From Bacteroidales bacterium (GTDB lineage Bacteria; Bacteroidota; Bacteroidia; Bacteroidales; UBA932), in contig JAFWPA010000036.1 of the NCBI GenBank assembly GCA_017509685.1, forward strand, positions 21,720 through 85,719: a DNA stretch of 64,000 nucleotides. Reading direction: 5' to 3'. The notes beneath the pieces are model-generated. The model was not told where the DNA came from, made no database searches, and saw nothing but the letters and a program-made list of their open reading frames with translations. Shown here piece after piece: positions 25,602 to 34,071 of the stretch (position 1 is the first letter of the stretch; the number at the start of each line of letters is the position of its first letter). Made by a program: the position numbers and the translations under genes.

Positions 25602-26210
25602 ATGAAAAAGAATCTTATCCTCTTCGGCGCCGCCGCCCTGCTGGCCATCGCCGTTTCCTGCAACCAGAATCAGGCAGCAGCTCCCGCAGGCACCGCCGCC
25701 AAAGACAGCCTGGCCGTAGCCGGCAGCATCGTCTATTTCAATATGGACAAGGTGATGGAAGGCTACGACATGGCCAACGACCTCAACTCTGTCTTCGAGA
25801 CCAAGACCTCCGGCATCCAGGCCGAGATCGACCGTCGCGGCAAGAAACTGGAGAAGGACGCCGCCGATTTCCAGAACAAGGTGGACAAAGGCCTCCTCAC
25901 CCAGTCCGTGGCCCAGGCCCAGTACCAGAAACTGCAGGAACAGCAGCAGAGCTACCAGCAGTATGTGGTGACCAAGCAGCAGGAAATGGCCGAAGAGCAG
26001 CAGGTGATGATGAACCAGATTGCCAACGCCATCTCCGAATACGTGGCCGAGTTCAACCTGGAGCACAACTACGCCATGATCCTGACCACAGCCGGCAGCA
26101 TCCTGTCCACCCCCGTGGTCACCGCCGATCCCAAGCTTGACATCACCGACGAACTCCTGGCCGGCCTGAACGCCGCTTACATCAAAACGAAGGAATCCTC
26201 CAAGAAATAA
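25602..26210 (+). CDS. OmpH/Skp-family lipoprotein
   Basis: 202 residues. The lipoprotein signal MKKNLILFGAAALLAIAVSC (Cys20) is followed by IVYFNMDKVMEGYDMANDLNSVFE, a Gln/Lys-rich coiled coil (about 65-135) and SEYVAEFNLEHNYAMILTTAG. It has the Skp layout but is membrane-anchored, unlike the soluble copy at 18222, from which it differs strongly. It may be a second outer-membrane protein chaperone tied to a membrane. The next gene begins 3 bp later. Confidence 0.82.
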   Translation: MKKNLILFGAAALLAIAVSCNQNQAAAPAGTAAKDSLAVAGSIVYFNMDKVMEGYDMANDLNSVFETKTSGIQAEIDRRGKKLEKDAADFQNKVDKGLLTQSVAQAQYQKLQEQQQSYQQYVVTKQQEMAEEQQVMMNQIANAISEYVAEFNLEHNYAMILTTAGSILSTPVVTADPKLDITDELLAGLNAAYIKTKESSKK

Positions 26211-26213
26211 GTT

Positions 26214-27329
26214 TTGAGGATCGCGCTATTATCCAGCTTCTACCCCTTGCGGGGTGGCATTTCCCAGTTCAACGCTTCAATGCTGATTGGACTGGGAAAA
26301 TGCAATGATGTAAAGGCCTTTTCCTTCTCCCGGCAGTATCCCGACTTCCTGTTCCCCGGCAAAACGCAGTACGTGACGCCGGAGGACGAAGCCACTCCGG
26401 TAGAAGCCGAAGCCCTGCTGGATACGATCAATCCCCTTACCTGGATCAAGACCGCCCGCGCCATCCGCGCCTGGAAACCGGACCTTCTGGTGATGAAGTA
26501 CTGGATGAGCTGGTTCGCCCCTTCGCTGGGCTATGTGGCCCGGCACTGCGGCTGCAAGAGCGTGGTGGTGCTGGATAACGTGATCCCCCATGAGGCCCAT
26601 TGGTTTGACAAGCCCCTCACCCGGTATTTCCTGAAGGGCTGCACCGGCTTCGTTTCCATGTCGGAGAGTGTGGAGAAGGACCTCCTTTCCCTGCGTCCCG
26701 ACGCCCCGCACATCCTGCTCCCTCACCCGCTGTACGCCCATTTCGGCCCCAAACTGCCCCGCGGGGAAGCGGCCGCCACCCTGGGCGTGGATCCTGGCAA
26801 AAAGACCCTCCTGTTCTTCGGCCTTATCCGGGAATACAAAGGGCTGGACATCCTGCTGGAGGCCTTCCGGGACCTTCCCGAAGACTATCAGCTGGTGGTG
26901 GCGGGAGAACCTTACGGTTCCTTCGACAAGTATCAGACAATCATCGACAGCCTTCCCGGCAAAGACCGCGTATACGTGTTCCCGGACTATATCCGGGACT
27001 CGCAGGTGAAACAGTTTTTCAGCGTGGCCGATGTGGCCGTCATTCCCTACCGGAGCGCCACCCAGAGCGGCATCAGCTCCATCGCCTACCACTTCGACGT
27101 ACCCATGGTGGTCACCGATGTGGGCGGGCTGAAGGGAACCATCGGCGCGCGTGGCACGGGAATTGTCGCACCCGAACCCAGCCCGGAAGCCATCCGCACG
27201 GAGGTTCTCCGCTTCTTCCGGGATCCGGCCGTCAGGCAGGGCTGCCTGGAGGCCATCGGCAAAGAGAAAGAGCGTCTGGGATGGGACGTATTTTGCCAAA
27301 ACCTGACGGCCTTTGCCGCCACCTTATAA
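26214..27329 (+). CDS. Glycosyltransferase, GT-B fold (GT4/GT1 type)
   Basis: 371 residues. The best start is TTG at 26214 (MRIALLSSFYPLRGGISQFNASML), since this reproduces the normal N-terminal Rossmann strand. The C-terminal domain has KTLLFFGLIREYKGLDILLEAF, VVAGEPYGSFDKYQ and the EX7E-like IPYRSATQSGISSIAYHFDVPMVVTDVGGL, the nucleotide-sugar site of GT4 enzymes. It is cytoplasmic and probably works on a surface glycan or lipid. No other glycan genes are adjacent, so donor and acceptor are unknown. Confidence 0.8.
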   Translation: MRIALLSSFYPLRGGISQFNASMLIGLGKCNDVKAFSFSRQYPDFLFPGKTQYVTPEDEATPVEAEALLDTINPLTWIKTARAIRAWKPDLLVMKYWMSWFAPSLGYVARHCGCKSVVVLDNVIPHEAHWFDKPLTRYFLKGCTGFVSMSESVEKDLLSLRPDAPHILLPHPLYAHFGPKLPRGEAAATLGVDPGKKTLLFFGLIREYKGLDILLEAFRDLPEDYQLVVAGEPYGSFDKYQTIIDSLPGKDRVYVFPDYIRDSQVKQFFSVADVAVIPYRSATQSGISSIAYHFDVPMVVTDVGGLKGTIGARGTGIVAPEPSPEAIRTEVLRFFRDPAVRQGCLEAIGKEKERLGWDVFCQNLTAFAATL

Positions 27330-27344
27330 TATATGTGTAACGCC

Positions 27345-29024
27345 ATGAAACGACTTCTTACATTCATCGCCGCCCTCGCAGTCCTTGGCTGCGCCCAGGC
27401 CATCGCCCAGGAATACGTGCCCGCGCCGGTCACCGTCTCTCAGGAGAAAGTGAAACTGAACGGCAAGGTTTACCTGTCGCACGTGGTACTGGAAAAGCAG
27501 ACGCTCTACGGTATCGCCCGTGCCTACGGGGTGAGCGAGGAAGAACTGTACGAAGCCAATCCTTCCCTGCGGGAGACCGGCCTGCAGAAAAACGCCATCC
27601 TGCTCATTCCCTACAAGGAGCAGACGCCCGGTGTGGCCAATCCGGCCGATACCCCCGCCTCGGCGCCCCAGGGCTATGTGGAGCACGTGGTCCGCTGGTA
27701 TGAAGACCTGGACGACATTGCCCGCCGATACGGTGTAAGCGCGCAGGAAATCATGGATTACAACGGTCTCAAGACCCGGAAACTGAGCACCCGTCAAGTG
27801 CTGAAGATTCCCTCGAAGCAGGAAGAGGCTCCCGCACCGACCGACCTGCTGCAGGAAGTGGCGGAAGAGGAAAACGCCGTGGAGGTGGTACCCGTGGATA
27901 CCCTGGAGGTATCCCTGCCCGTGCTTCCTGACGTTGCACCGGTGGTGCCCGACAGCGTCCTCCTGGCCCAGCGCGTGAAGGACAAGGCCAACTTTTCCCT
28001 CATCCTCCCCTTGCGCGCCAATGCCGGCGGCAGTGAAATCAACATGGACTTTTACTCCGGCGTCCTCATGGCCCTGCGGGACCTGGAAGCCGAAGGCGTA
28101 AAGGCACAGGTGCACGTGTACGACCTCAATGCCGGCATTCCGCCCATCGAGGACCTGGTGCAGGACGACTTTGTGCTGGGACCCGTGGCCTCCCGTGATA
28201 TCGAGGCCATCCTCCAGCGCGTGGAAGGCCGCGTACCGGTAATCTCTCCCCTGGACCAGAAAGCCGCCGCTCTCAGCGCTTACTACAAGAACTTCGTGCA
28301 GGCGCCGTCGGCCATCGACCATCAGTACGAAGACCTGGCCCAGTGGGTGAAGGAAGACCTGGCCCCCACAGACAAAGTGATCCTGATTACGGAAAAAGGC
28401 GCCGACAACGTGACGGCCCCCGTTGCCATCCGCAGCGCCCTGGCCCGCCGGGAACTCCCCTATGAAATCCTGAACTACGCCATTGCCGACGGCCGCACCA
28501 TCCCCGCCACCCTGGCCGAGATGCTGGCCGGCAAGGACAGCCTGAACCGCGTGATCGTAGCCTCCGAGAACGAGGCCTTCACCGGAGACGTGGTCCGTAA
28601 CCTGGGCATCATGCAGGGCAAGGGCTACGATATCACCATGTACGCCCCGTCCAAGGTGCGCACCTTCGAGACCATCGAGGGAACCGCCTACCACGACGCC
28701 GACCTGCACATCTGCACCTCCTACCACGTGGATTATTCGGACCCGAAGGTAGACCGCTTCGTGCACGCCTACCGCGCCCTCTTCCGTACTGAACCTTCCC
28801 AATTCGCCTTCCAGGGTTACGACACCGCCCGCTTTTTCGTGGTGCGCTGCCTGCGCTACGGTGACGACTGGACCCGCTACCTGGGCATGGAGCGCAGCAG
28901 CGGCCTGCACACGGACTTCCTGTTCATCCCAGACGAAAACGGCAACAACCACAACCGGGCCGTACGCCGCATCGTTTTTGAAAAAGACTATACCACCACC
29001 CTCAACCGTTTATGGAAACAGTAA
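27345..29024 (+). CDS. LysM-repeat protein with periplasmic-binding-protein (PBP1-like) domain
   Basis: About 559 residues from MKRLLTFIAALAVLGCAQAIAQ (an ATG at 27333 is an alternative). The signal may be a lipobox (VLGC) or an ordinary signal peptidase site after AIAQ. Two LysM domains follow (about 33-82, SHVVLEKQTLYGIARAYGVS, and about 103-147, HVVRWYEDLDDIARRYGVS), then a Pro/Val/Glu linker and a type-1 periplasmic-binding fold (about 200-540, FSLILPLRANAGGSEINMDFYSGVLMAL). In Bacteroidetes such fusions have no ABC transporter beside them; a wall-bound sensor or structural role is inferred. It overlaps trxB by 13 bp. Confidence 0.75.
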   Translation: MKRLLTFIAALAVLGCAQAIAQEYVPAPVTVSQEKVKLNGKVYLSHVVLEKQTLYGIARAYGVSEEELYEANPSLRETGLQKNAILLIPYKEQTPGVANPADTPASAPQGYVEHVVRWYEDLDDIARRYGVSAQEIMDYNGLKTRKLSTRQVLKIPSKQEEAPAPTDLLQEVAEEENAVEVVPVDTLEVSLPVLPDVAPVVPDSVLLAQRVKDKANFSLILPLRANAGGSEINMDFYSGVLMALRDLEAEGVKAQVHVYDLNAGIPPIEDLVQDDFVLGPVASRDIEAILQRVEGRVPVISPLDQKAAALSAYYKNFVQAPSAIDHQYEDLAQWVKEDLAPTDKVILITEKGADNVTAPVAIRSALARRELPYEILNYAIADGRTIPATLAEMLAGKDSLNRVIVASENEAFTGDVVRNLGIMQGKGYDITMYAPSKVRTFETIEGTAYHDADLHICTSYHVDYSDPKVDRFVHAYRALFRTEPSQFAFQGYDTARFFVVRCLRYGDDWTRYLGMERSSGLHTDFLFIPDENGNNHNRAVRRIVFEKDYTTTLNRLWKQ

Positions 29025-29941
29025 AGACACTCATTCTGGGCGGTGGCCCCGCCGGATTTACGGCCGCCATCTACGCAGCCCGCGCCAACCTCTCCCCCGT
29101 GGTGTATGAAGGCATCCAGCCCGGAGGCCAGCTTACCACCACCACCGTCGTAGAGAATTTCCCCGGTTTCCCCGGCGGAGTAGACGCCAACACCCTGATG
29201 GATTCCATGCGGGAGCAGGCCAAGAGTTTCGGGGCCGATGTGCGCCGCGGTACGGCCACGGCCGTGGATCTGAGCGCCCGTCCCTTCCGCATCACCATTG
29301 ACGACGAGACGGAAATCCTGGCCCAGACCCTCATCATCGCCACCGGTGCCCAGGCCAAATACCTGGGACTGCCGTCGGAGCAGAAATATATGGGCATGGG
29401 CGTAAGCGCCTGCGCCACCTGCGACGGTTTCTTCTACCGCAAACGCACCGTGGCGGTAGTAGGCGGCGGAGACACTGCCTGCGAGGAAGCCCTGTACCTG
29501 GCCTCCCTGGCCAAGAAGGTCTATATGATTGTACGCCGGGACGTGTTCCGCGCTTCCAAGATTATGGGAGACCGCGTGCTGGCCACCCCCAACATCGAAG
29601 TCCTGTGGAACTGCAACACCCAGGAAGTCCTGGGAGACGGGATGGGCGTCACCGGTGCACGGCTGCTCCGGAAAGACGGCACTGTATTTGATATAGAGCT
29701 GGACGGATTCTTCCTGGGAATCGGCCACGAGCCCGGCTCCAAGCTCTTCGCTCCCTGGCTGGCCCTGGACCAGAACGGCTTCATCCTCACCGAGGGGAAG
29801 AGTTCGCGCACCAGCGTACCCGGCGTCTTTGCCGCCGGAGACGTGCAGGATCCCACGTACAAACAGGCCGTAACGGCCGCCGCTTCGGGTTGTATGGCAG
29901 CCCGGGACGCAGAGAAGTTCCTTTTGGAGAATAATATATAA
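29012..29941 (+). CDS. trxB: Thioredoxin reductase
   Basis: 309 residues: FAD-binding LILGGGPAGFTAAIYAAR, redox pair CATC (134-137) followed by DGFF, NADPH-binding VAVVGGGDTACEEALYLA and the closing GVFAAGDVQDPTYKQAVTAAASGCMAA. It keeps thioredoxin reduced in the cytoplasm. The ATG lies inside the end of the preceding gene, showing translational coupling, and bamD starts 5 bp after its stop. Confidence 0.96.
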   Translation: METVKTLILGGGPAGFTAAIYAARANLSPVVYEGIQPGGQLTTTTVVENFPGFPGGVDANTLMDSMREQAKSFGADVRRGTATAVDLSARPFRITIDDETEILAQTLIIATGAQAKYLGLPSEQKYMGMGVSACATCDGFFYRKRTVAVVGGGDTACEEALYLASLAKKVYMIVRRDVFRASKIMGDRVLATPNIEVLWNCNTQEVLGDGMGVTGARLLRKDGTVFDIELDGFFLGIGHEPGSKLFAPWLALDQNGFILTEGKSSRTSVPGVFAAGDVQDPTYKQAVTAAASGCMAARDAEKFLLENNI

Positions 29942-29946
29942 AAGGT

Positions 29947-30750
29947 ATGAAGAGATCGATAATCATTGCCGCTGCGCTGGGCTTTGCCCTGGCCGTCTTT
30001 TCCTGCGCCAGCCAGTATGAGATGCTGCTGGCCTCCAGCGATGTAGACGCCAAGTACCAGGCCGCCATGGAATACTTCCAGAACAAGAAGTACCAGAAAG
30101 CCGCGCAGCTGTTCGAATCCCTGGCCGTCCTCACCAGCGGCACCGCCCGGGACGATACCGTCCAGTATTACTGGGGCCTGTCCAACTACCGTTACAAGGA
30201 CTACTATACGGCCGAATCCAACTTCGCCCGCTTTGTGGAGAACTTCCCCCGCAGTCCCTTCGCGTCGGACGCCCAGTTCTACCGCCTGGACTGCCTGTAC
30301 CGTGCCACCTATCGCTGGGAGCTGGACCAGACACCCACCAAGGCCTGTATGGTGGCCATCACCCAGTATATGCGCGAGTACCCCGACGACCTTCCGCACA
30401 TGCAGGCCTGCCAGGCCATGATGCACGACCTGCAGGACCGCCTGGACCGCAAGGATTTCGAAGCCGGCAAGCAGTACTACACCATGGAGGACTACCCCGC
30501 CGCCCGCATCAAGCTGCGCAACGTGCTCAAGAACAACTCCGAAAACTTCTACCGGGAAGACGTCCTGTACTACACCGCCATGTCGTCCTATCACTATGCC
30601 CGCCTCAGCGTGCCGGCAAAGATGAAGGAGCGCTATCTCACCTTCGTGGACGACTACCTCAACTTCATCGGCGAATACCCGGAATCCCACTACCGCCACG
30701 AACTGGACGGCCTTTACAGAAAAGTGCAGGACTATTTGAAAAATAATTGA
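29947..30750 (+). CDS. bamD: Outer-membrane assembly lipoprotein BamD
   Basis: 267 residues with a lipoprotein signal (MKRSIIIAAALGFALAVFSC, Cys20), then TPR-like helical pairs: KYQAAMEYFQNKKYQKAAQLFESL, YYWGLSNYRYKDYYTAESNFARFVENFPRSPFASDAQFYRLDCLY and a C-terminal FIGEYPESHYRHELDGLY. This is the YfiO/BamD layout. It partners BamA in inserting outer-membrane proteins and is encoded away from bamA here. Confidence 0.92.
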   Translation: MKRSIIIAAALGFALAVFSCASQYEMLLASSDVDAKYQAAMEYFQNKKYQKAAQLFESLAVLTSGTARDDTVQYYWGLSNYRYKDYYTAESNFARFVENFPRSPFASDAQFYRLDCLYRATYRWELDQTPTKACMVAITQYMREYPDDLPHMQACQAMMHDLQDRLDRKDFEAGKQYYTMEDYPAARIKLRNVLKNNSENFYREDVLYYTAMSSYHYARLSVPAKMKERYLTFVDDYLNFIGEYPESHYRHELDGLYRKVQDYLKNN

Positions 30751-30804
30751 AACTAAGTAGAAACTCACGTTGTACATTATATAGATAACGAATTTTGTAG
30801 AGAA

Positions 30805-31146
30805 ATGGAAAGTAAGAAAAAAGTACCCGTGAACACGGTAACGCGTGACATCAAGAATCTGGCAGCCCCCACCGGCAACATCTATGAATCCGTAGTGATC
30901 CTGTACAAGAGGGCCAACCAGATTGCCGTGGCCGAGAAGAAAGAACTGATGAAGAAACTGGACGAGTTCCGCGGAGACCGCGACACCATGGAAGAAGTGT
31001 TCGAGAACAAGGAGCAGATCGAAATCTCCAAATACTATGAGCGCCAGCCCAAACCGGACCTGGTTGCCATTGCCGAATTCGAGGCCGGAGACCTCTTCTA
31101 CCGCAAGGCTCAGAACGAAAATCCCATCGACATCAACGGAGAATAA
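30805..31146 (+). CDS. rpoZ: RNA polymerase omega subunit, Bacteroidetes type
   Basis: 113 residues. TRDIKNLAAPTGNIYESVVILYKRANQIA corresponds to the omega core in which the N-terminal helix binds beta-prime; the middle is charged, and IAEFEAGDLFYRKA resembles the end of Bacteroidetes omega proteins. It stabilises RNA polymerase. It sits between bamD (54 bp) and recN (6 bp). Confidence 0.85.
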   Translation: MESKKKVPVNTVTRDIKNLAAPTGNIYESVVILYKRANQIAVAEKKELMKKLDEFRGDRDTMEEVFENKEQIEISKYYERQPKPDLVAIAEFEAGDLFYRKAQNENPIDINGE

Positions 31147-31152
31147 GGCGTT

Positions 31153-32799
31153 ATGCTGTACAGCCTCTCCGTCAGCAATTACATTTTGATTGGCTCTCTG
31201 GAAACCCGTTTTCCAGAGGGCCTCAACATTATTAGCGGAGAGACCGGCGCCGGAAAGTCCATCCTGCTGGGCGCGCTGTCCCTTGTGCTGGGCGCCAAGG
31301 CCGATGCCTCCATGGTGGGGCCGGCCGGCGAGAACTGCATCGTGGAGGCCGAGTTCGGCGTGGACGATGTGATCTGCCGCATCCTGGCCGATGCAGACCT
31401 TCCCCTCGAAGATGACCGTCTGATCCTTCGCCGCACCGTAGCCCGCAGCGGACGCTCCCGCAGTTTCGCCAACGACGAACCCGTGAGCGTGAACGTGCTG
31501 CAGGAGTTGTCGGAGCGGCTCATCGACATTCACTCGCAGCACCAGACGCTGCGCCTGCAGGACGCCCGCTTCCGGATGGAAGCCCTGGACCTGCGCGCAG
31601 GCTGTACACAGCTGCGGCAAGACTGCGTCAGTGCGTGGAACGACCTCCTTACGCATCGGCACAACCTGCAGGAACTGGAAGAGCGCCTGGCCGCCGCCCG
31701 GGACCAGCAGGAATACAACCAGAGCCGCTGGCAGCGCCTGGAAGAGGCCAAACTCGTTCCCGGCGAACTGGAAGACCTGGAAGCCGAACAGAAGCAACTG
31801 GCTCACGCCGAGGAAATCAAGCAGATGCTCAGCGAGGCCGACGCAATCCTCTCCCCTTCCGAAGACGACCAGGCGTCCCCCGCCCGGGCACTGCGCGAAT
31901 GCGCCCGCATCCTGGAAAAGGCCGGCCGGTTTATCCCTTCGATGCTGCCCCTCTCGGAGAGGTTGGCATCGGCCAGGCTGGAAGTGGAGGACATTGCGCA
32001 GGAAGTGGCCGATGCCGCCGCCCGCACCGACGTCTCCCCGGAGCGCCTACAGCAGGTGGAAGACCGCCTGTCGCTGCTGTACGGCCTGTTCCAAAAGTAC
32101 GGCGCCACCTCCGTGGAGGAACTCATCGGCGAACGGGACCGCCTGGCTTCCCTGGTAATGGACGCCACGGGCCTGCAGGCCGATGTAGACGCAGCCCGCA
32201 AAGCGCTGGATGCCGCTCAAGAGACGCACACCGCCCTTTGTGACCAGCTGCACGCCAAGCGTCTGGCCGGTTCCGGGCCCTTTGCCGCCGCCATCGAAGA
32301 GCTGCTGCACGGCCTGGATTTGGAAAAAGCTACATTCCAAGTGGTGCTGGAGGATGCCGCCCCCGGTGCAAACGGACGGGACAGCGTCCAGTTCCGCTTC
32401 TCCTCTACCGGCCGCCTCAGCGCCGACGTAGCCAAAGCCGCTTCCGGCGGCGAACTGTCCCGTATCATGCTGGCCATCAAGGCCGAAATGGCCCGGTATC
32501 GGCATATGCCCACGCTGGTCTTCGACGAGATTGACTCCGGCGTGTCCGGCGGTACCGCCGACAAGATGGGCCGCCTGGTATGCGCCATGGGACAGGATAT
32601 GCAGGTTTTCGCCATCACCCATCTGCCGCAGGTGGCCGCCAAGGGCCACGCCCACTTCCTGGTTTCCAAGGCCGGGGGCAGCACCACCATGCACCAGCTG
32701 GACGCCGATGGCCGCGTACAGGAACTGGCCCGGATGCTATCCGGCGCCACCATCACCCCGGAGGCCGTGGCCAACGCCAAGGCCCTGCTAAACGCATAG
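31153..32799 (+). CDS. recN: DNA repair ATPase RecN
   Basis: 548 residues of the SMC-like class: Walker A SGETGAGKSILLG (about 28-40), long coiled coils (about 150-370), the signature FRFSSTGRLSADVAKAASGGELSRIMLAIKA and Walker B TLVFDEIDSGVSGGTADKMG, then FAITHLPQVAAKGHAHFLV. RecN holds broken DNA ends together during double-strand break repair. The next gene, a Fur-family regulator, starts 4 bp later. Confidence 0.96.
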   Translation: MLYSLSVSNYILIGSLETRFPEGLNIISGETGAGKSILLGALSLVLGAKADASMVGPAGENCIVEAEFGVDDVICRILADADLPLEDDRLILRRTVARSGRSRSFANDEPVSVNVLQELSERLIDIHSQHQTLRLQDARFRMEALDLRAGCTQLRQDCVSAWNDLLTHRHNLQELEERLAAARDQQEYNQSRWQRLEEAKLVPGELEDLEAEQKQLAHAEEIKQMLSEADAILSPSEDDQASPARALRECARILEKAGRFIPSMLPLSERLASARLEVEDIAQEVADAAARTDVSPERLQQVEDRLSLLYGLFQKYGATSVEELIGERDRLASLVMDATGLQADVDAARKALDAAQETHTALCDQLHAKRLAGSGPFAAAIEELLHGLDLEKATFQVVLEDAAPGANGRDSVQFRFSSTGRLSADVAKAASGGELSRIMLAIKAEMARYRHMPTLVFDEIDSGVSGGTADKMGRLVCAMGQDMQVFAITHLPQVAAKGHAHFLVSKAGGSTTMHQLDADGRVQELARMLSGATITPEAVANAKALLNA

Positions 32800-32803
32800 C
32801 ACC

Positions 32804-33256
32804 ATGGTACGCGCCCAACATCCCATCTCCACCCTGGAGGACTTCTGCACCCAGCTGCGCCGGCACGGCCTTAAAGCCACCAAGCAGCGCCTGGCGGTGC
32901 ACGGCGCCATGATGGAGCTGGAGCATGCATCGGCCGACATGGTCCGGGAGAAGCTGGCCCTCGAGGGCAGCAAAGTGACATCGGCCTCAGTGTACAACAT
33001 CCTGTCCCAGCTGGCGGACTACCACATCTACAACCGCAGGCTCTCGGCCACCAACAAGATGTTCTTCGACGTGGACGGTTCCAAACACATCCACCTGTAC
33101 GACCGCGAGAACCACTGCTACCGCAACCTGATAGACGAAGAGCTCTCTACTCTGGTGGCGTCCCATCTCAAACGCCGCCGCTTCAAGGGATTCACCGTGG
33201 AAGACATTGACATACAAATCATAGCAAAACCCACCCGTAAAAAGAAAAAGATATGA
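32804..33256 (+). CDS. Fur-family transcriptional regulator
   Basis: 150 residues with the Fur winged helix (about 10-85: LRRHGLKATKQRLAVHGAMME, DMVREKLALEGSKVTSASVYNILSQLADY) and a dimerisation domain with FDVDGSKHIHLYDRENHCYRNLIDEEL. The usual HHDH...C metal loop is reduced to KHIH and the structural CxxC pairs of classical Fur are missing. It may sense iron, peroxide or another metal; which one cannot be told. The last 4 bp overlap the next gene, so the lipoprotein is probably in the same transcript. Confidence 0.85.
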   Translation: MVRAQHPISTLEDFCTQLRRHGLKATKQRLAVHGAMMELEHASADMVREKLALEGSKVTSASVYNILSQLADYHIYNRRLSATNKMFFDVDGSKHIHLYDRENHCYRNLIDEELSTLVASHLKRRRFKGFTVEDIDIQIIAKPTRKKKKI

Positions 33257-33894
33257 AAAAACTGCTGATTCCCCTTTTCTTCAGCCTCATAGCCGCCTGG
33301 TCCTGCGATGTGGGCACCACTTACAGCGCCACCAACGTGCAGGACATCGTTACCATCATCGAGCACCAGCTGGTGAACGACAGCGGGGTGCTGTACACTG
33401 TCACCTCCGCCCCCAAGGATATGCCCGAACTGCAGGAAGGTCATCGCTACTACCTGTTCTTCGACATCCTGAACCAGAATTTCGAGATTGACATCAAGTC
33501 GGTGAGTCCCATCGACATCATCATCCCGCAGGAAGACACCGGCGAAATTGTCGAAGCCCATGACCCTGTGACCATCCAGTTCAATTACATCGGCCCCAAA
33601 TACATTGACCTGGCGTTCAACTACTACTATGACCCCACCAGCAACTGCGCGCACGACGTATTCGTCCGCTCCGAGTATGAGAACAGGATGCTCAAGCTTA
33701 CCCTGTATCACGACGGTAACGACGAGAACCCCACCACCATGTCTGAGGACCTCCTCAAACAGAAAACGCGCATCATCAGCATTTCCCTGGGAGAGAAGGA
33801 AGTCACTTCCGTAAGCCTCACCCTGAACCTCCTGGGAACAGACGAAAAAGGCAACCCCGCCATCATCACCAAAACCTACACTACTGCTAATTAA
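33253..33894 (+). CDS. Lipoprotein, NigD-like (tentative)
   Basis: 213 residues with the signal MKKLLIPLFFSLIAAWSC (Cys18). The rest is predicted to be beta-rich, with HRYYLFFDILNQNFEIDIKSVSPIDIIIP, a central DPVTIQFNYIGPKYIDLAFNYYYDP and C-terminal strands. The two-domain beta layout resembles NigD-like proteins of Bacteroidales, whose role is unknown. It overlaps the Fur-family gene by 4 bp, which hints at metal- or stress-linked expression. Copy 4 of the intergenic element starts 3 bp after the stop. Confidence 0.5.
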   Translation: MKKLLIPLFFSLIAAWSCDVGTTYSATNVQDIVTIIEHQLVNDSGVLYTVTSAPKDMPELQEGHRYYLFFDILNQNFEIDIKSVSPIDIIIPQEDTGEIVEAHDPVTIQFNYIGPKYIDLAFNYYYDPTSNCAHDVFVRSEYENRMLKLTLYHDGNDENPTTMSEDLLKQKTRIISISLGEKEVTSVSLTLNLLGTDEKGNPAIITKTYTTAN

Positions 33895-33897
33895 TAC

Positions 33898-34044
33898 AGA
33901 GGGCGCTGCCCTGCCGGGCGCTCGGTGTTTAAAGTATTGATTACCAAGTATATAAGATTTTTTACATGTCTGATAATCAGCGATTTACGCCATGAGCATG
34001 TCTGCAAAAAAAAACGGCCTGCAATCCTGCAAGCCGTTTTTTTG
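33898..34044 (-). repeat. Intergenic element copy 4 (deleted form) with its flanks, inverted relative to copy 3
   Basis: Core 33930-33987: on the minus strand left arm TAAATCGCTGATTATCA (33971-33987) and right arm, complemented, TAAAGTATTGATTACCA (33930-33946). Only 58 bp separate arm ends: compared with copy 3, exactly 32 bp holding the central palindrome are missing between AAAAAAT direct repeats. Flanks also match copy 3: a terminator on one side and GAGCGCCCGGCAGGGC on the other. Confidence 0.8.
34006..34039 (-). terminator. Terminator of the PycB/OadA-like gene
   Basis: On the minus strand a 12-bp stem (34012-34023 with 34028-34039, one G-U pair, 4-nt loop) is followed by nine T. On the plus strand the same site has a C-A mismatch, so it suits minus-strand transcripts. 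Confidence 0.85.
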
Positions 34045-34047
34045 TTG

Positions 34048-34071
34048 GGGTGGATGATGGGGCTCGAACCC
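34048..34071 (-). other. Displaced 24-nt 3' end of tRNA-His
   Basis: Identical, on the minus strand, to 35995-36018, i.e. the last base pairs of the T-stem, the T-loop and the 3' acceptor strand of the intact tRNA-His. It begins exactly at the stop codon of the PycB/OadA-like gene. No other tRNA arms are present, so it is a fragment. Confidence 0.9.

Noticed and set aside
27151-27170. Sigma-54-like site TGGCACG followed by TTG four bases later
   Set aside because: It lies inside the glycosyltransferase gene with no start codon nearby, and the GC position is imperfect; chance is likely.
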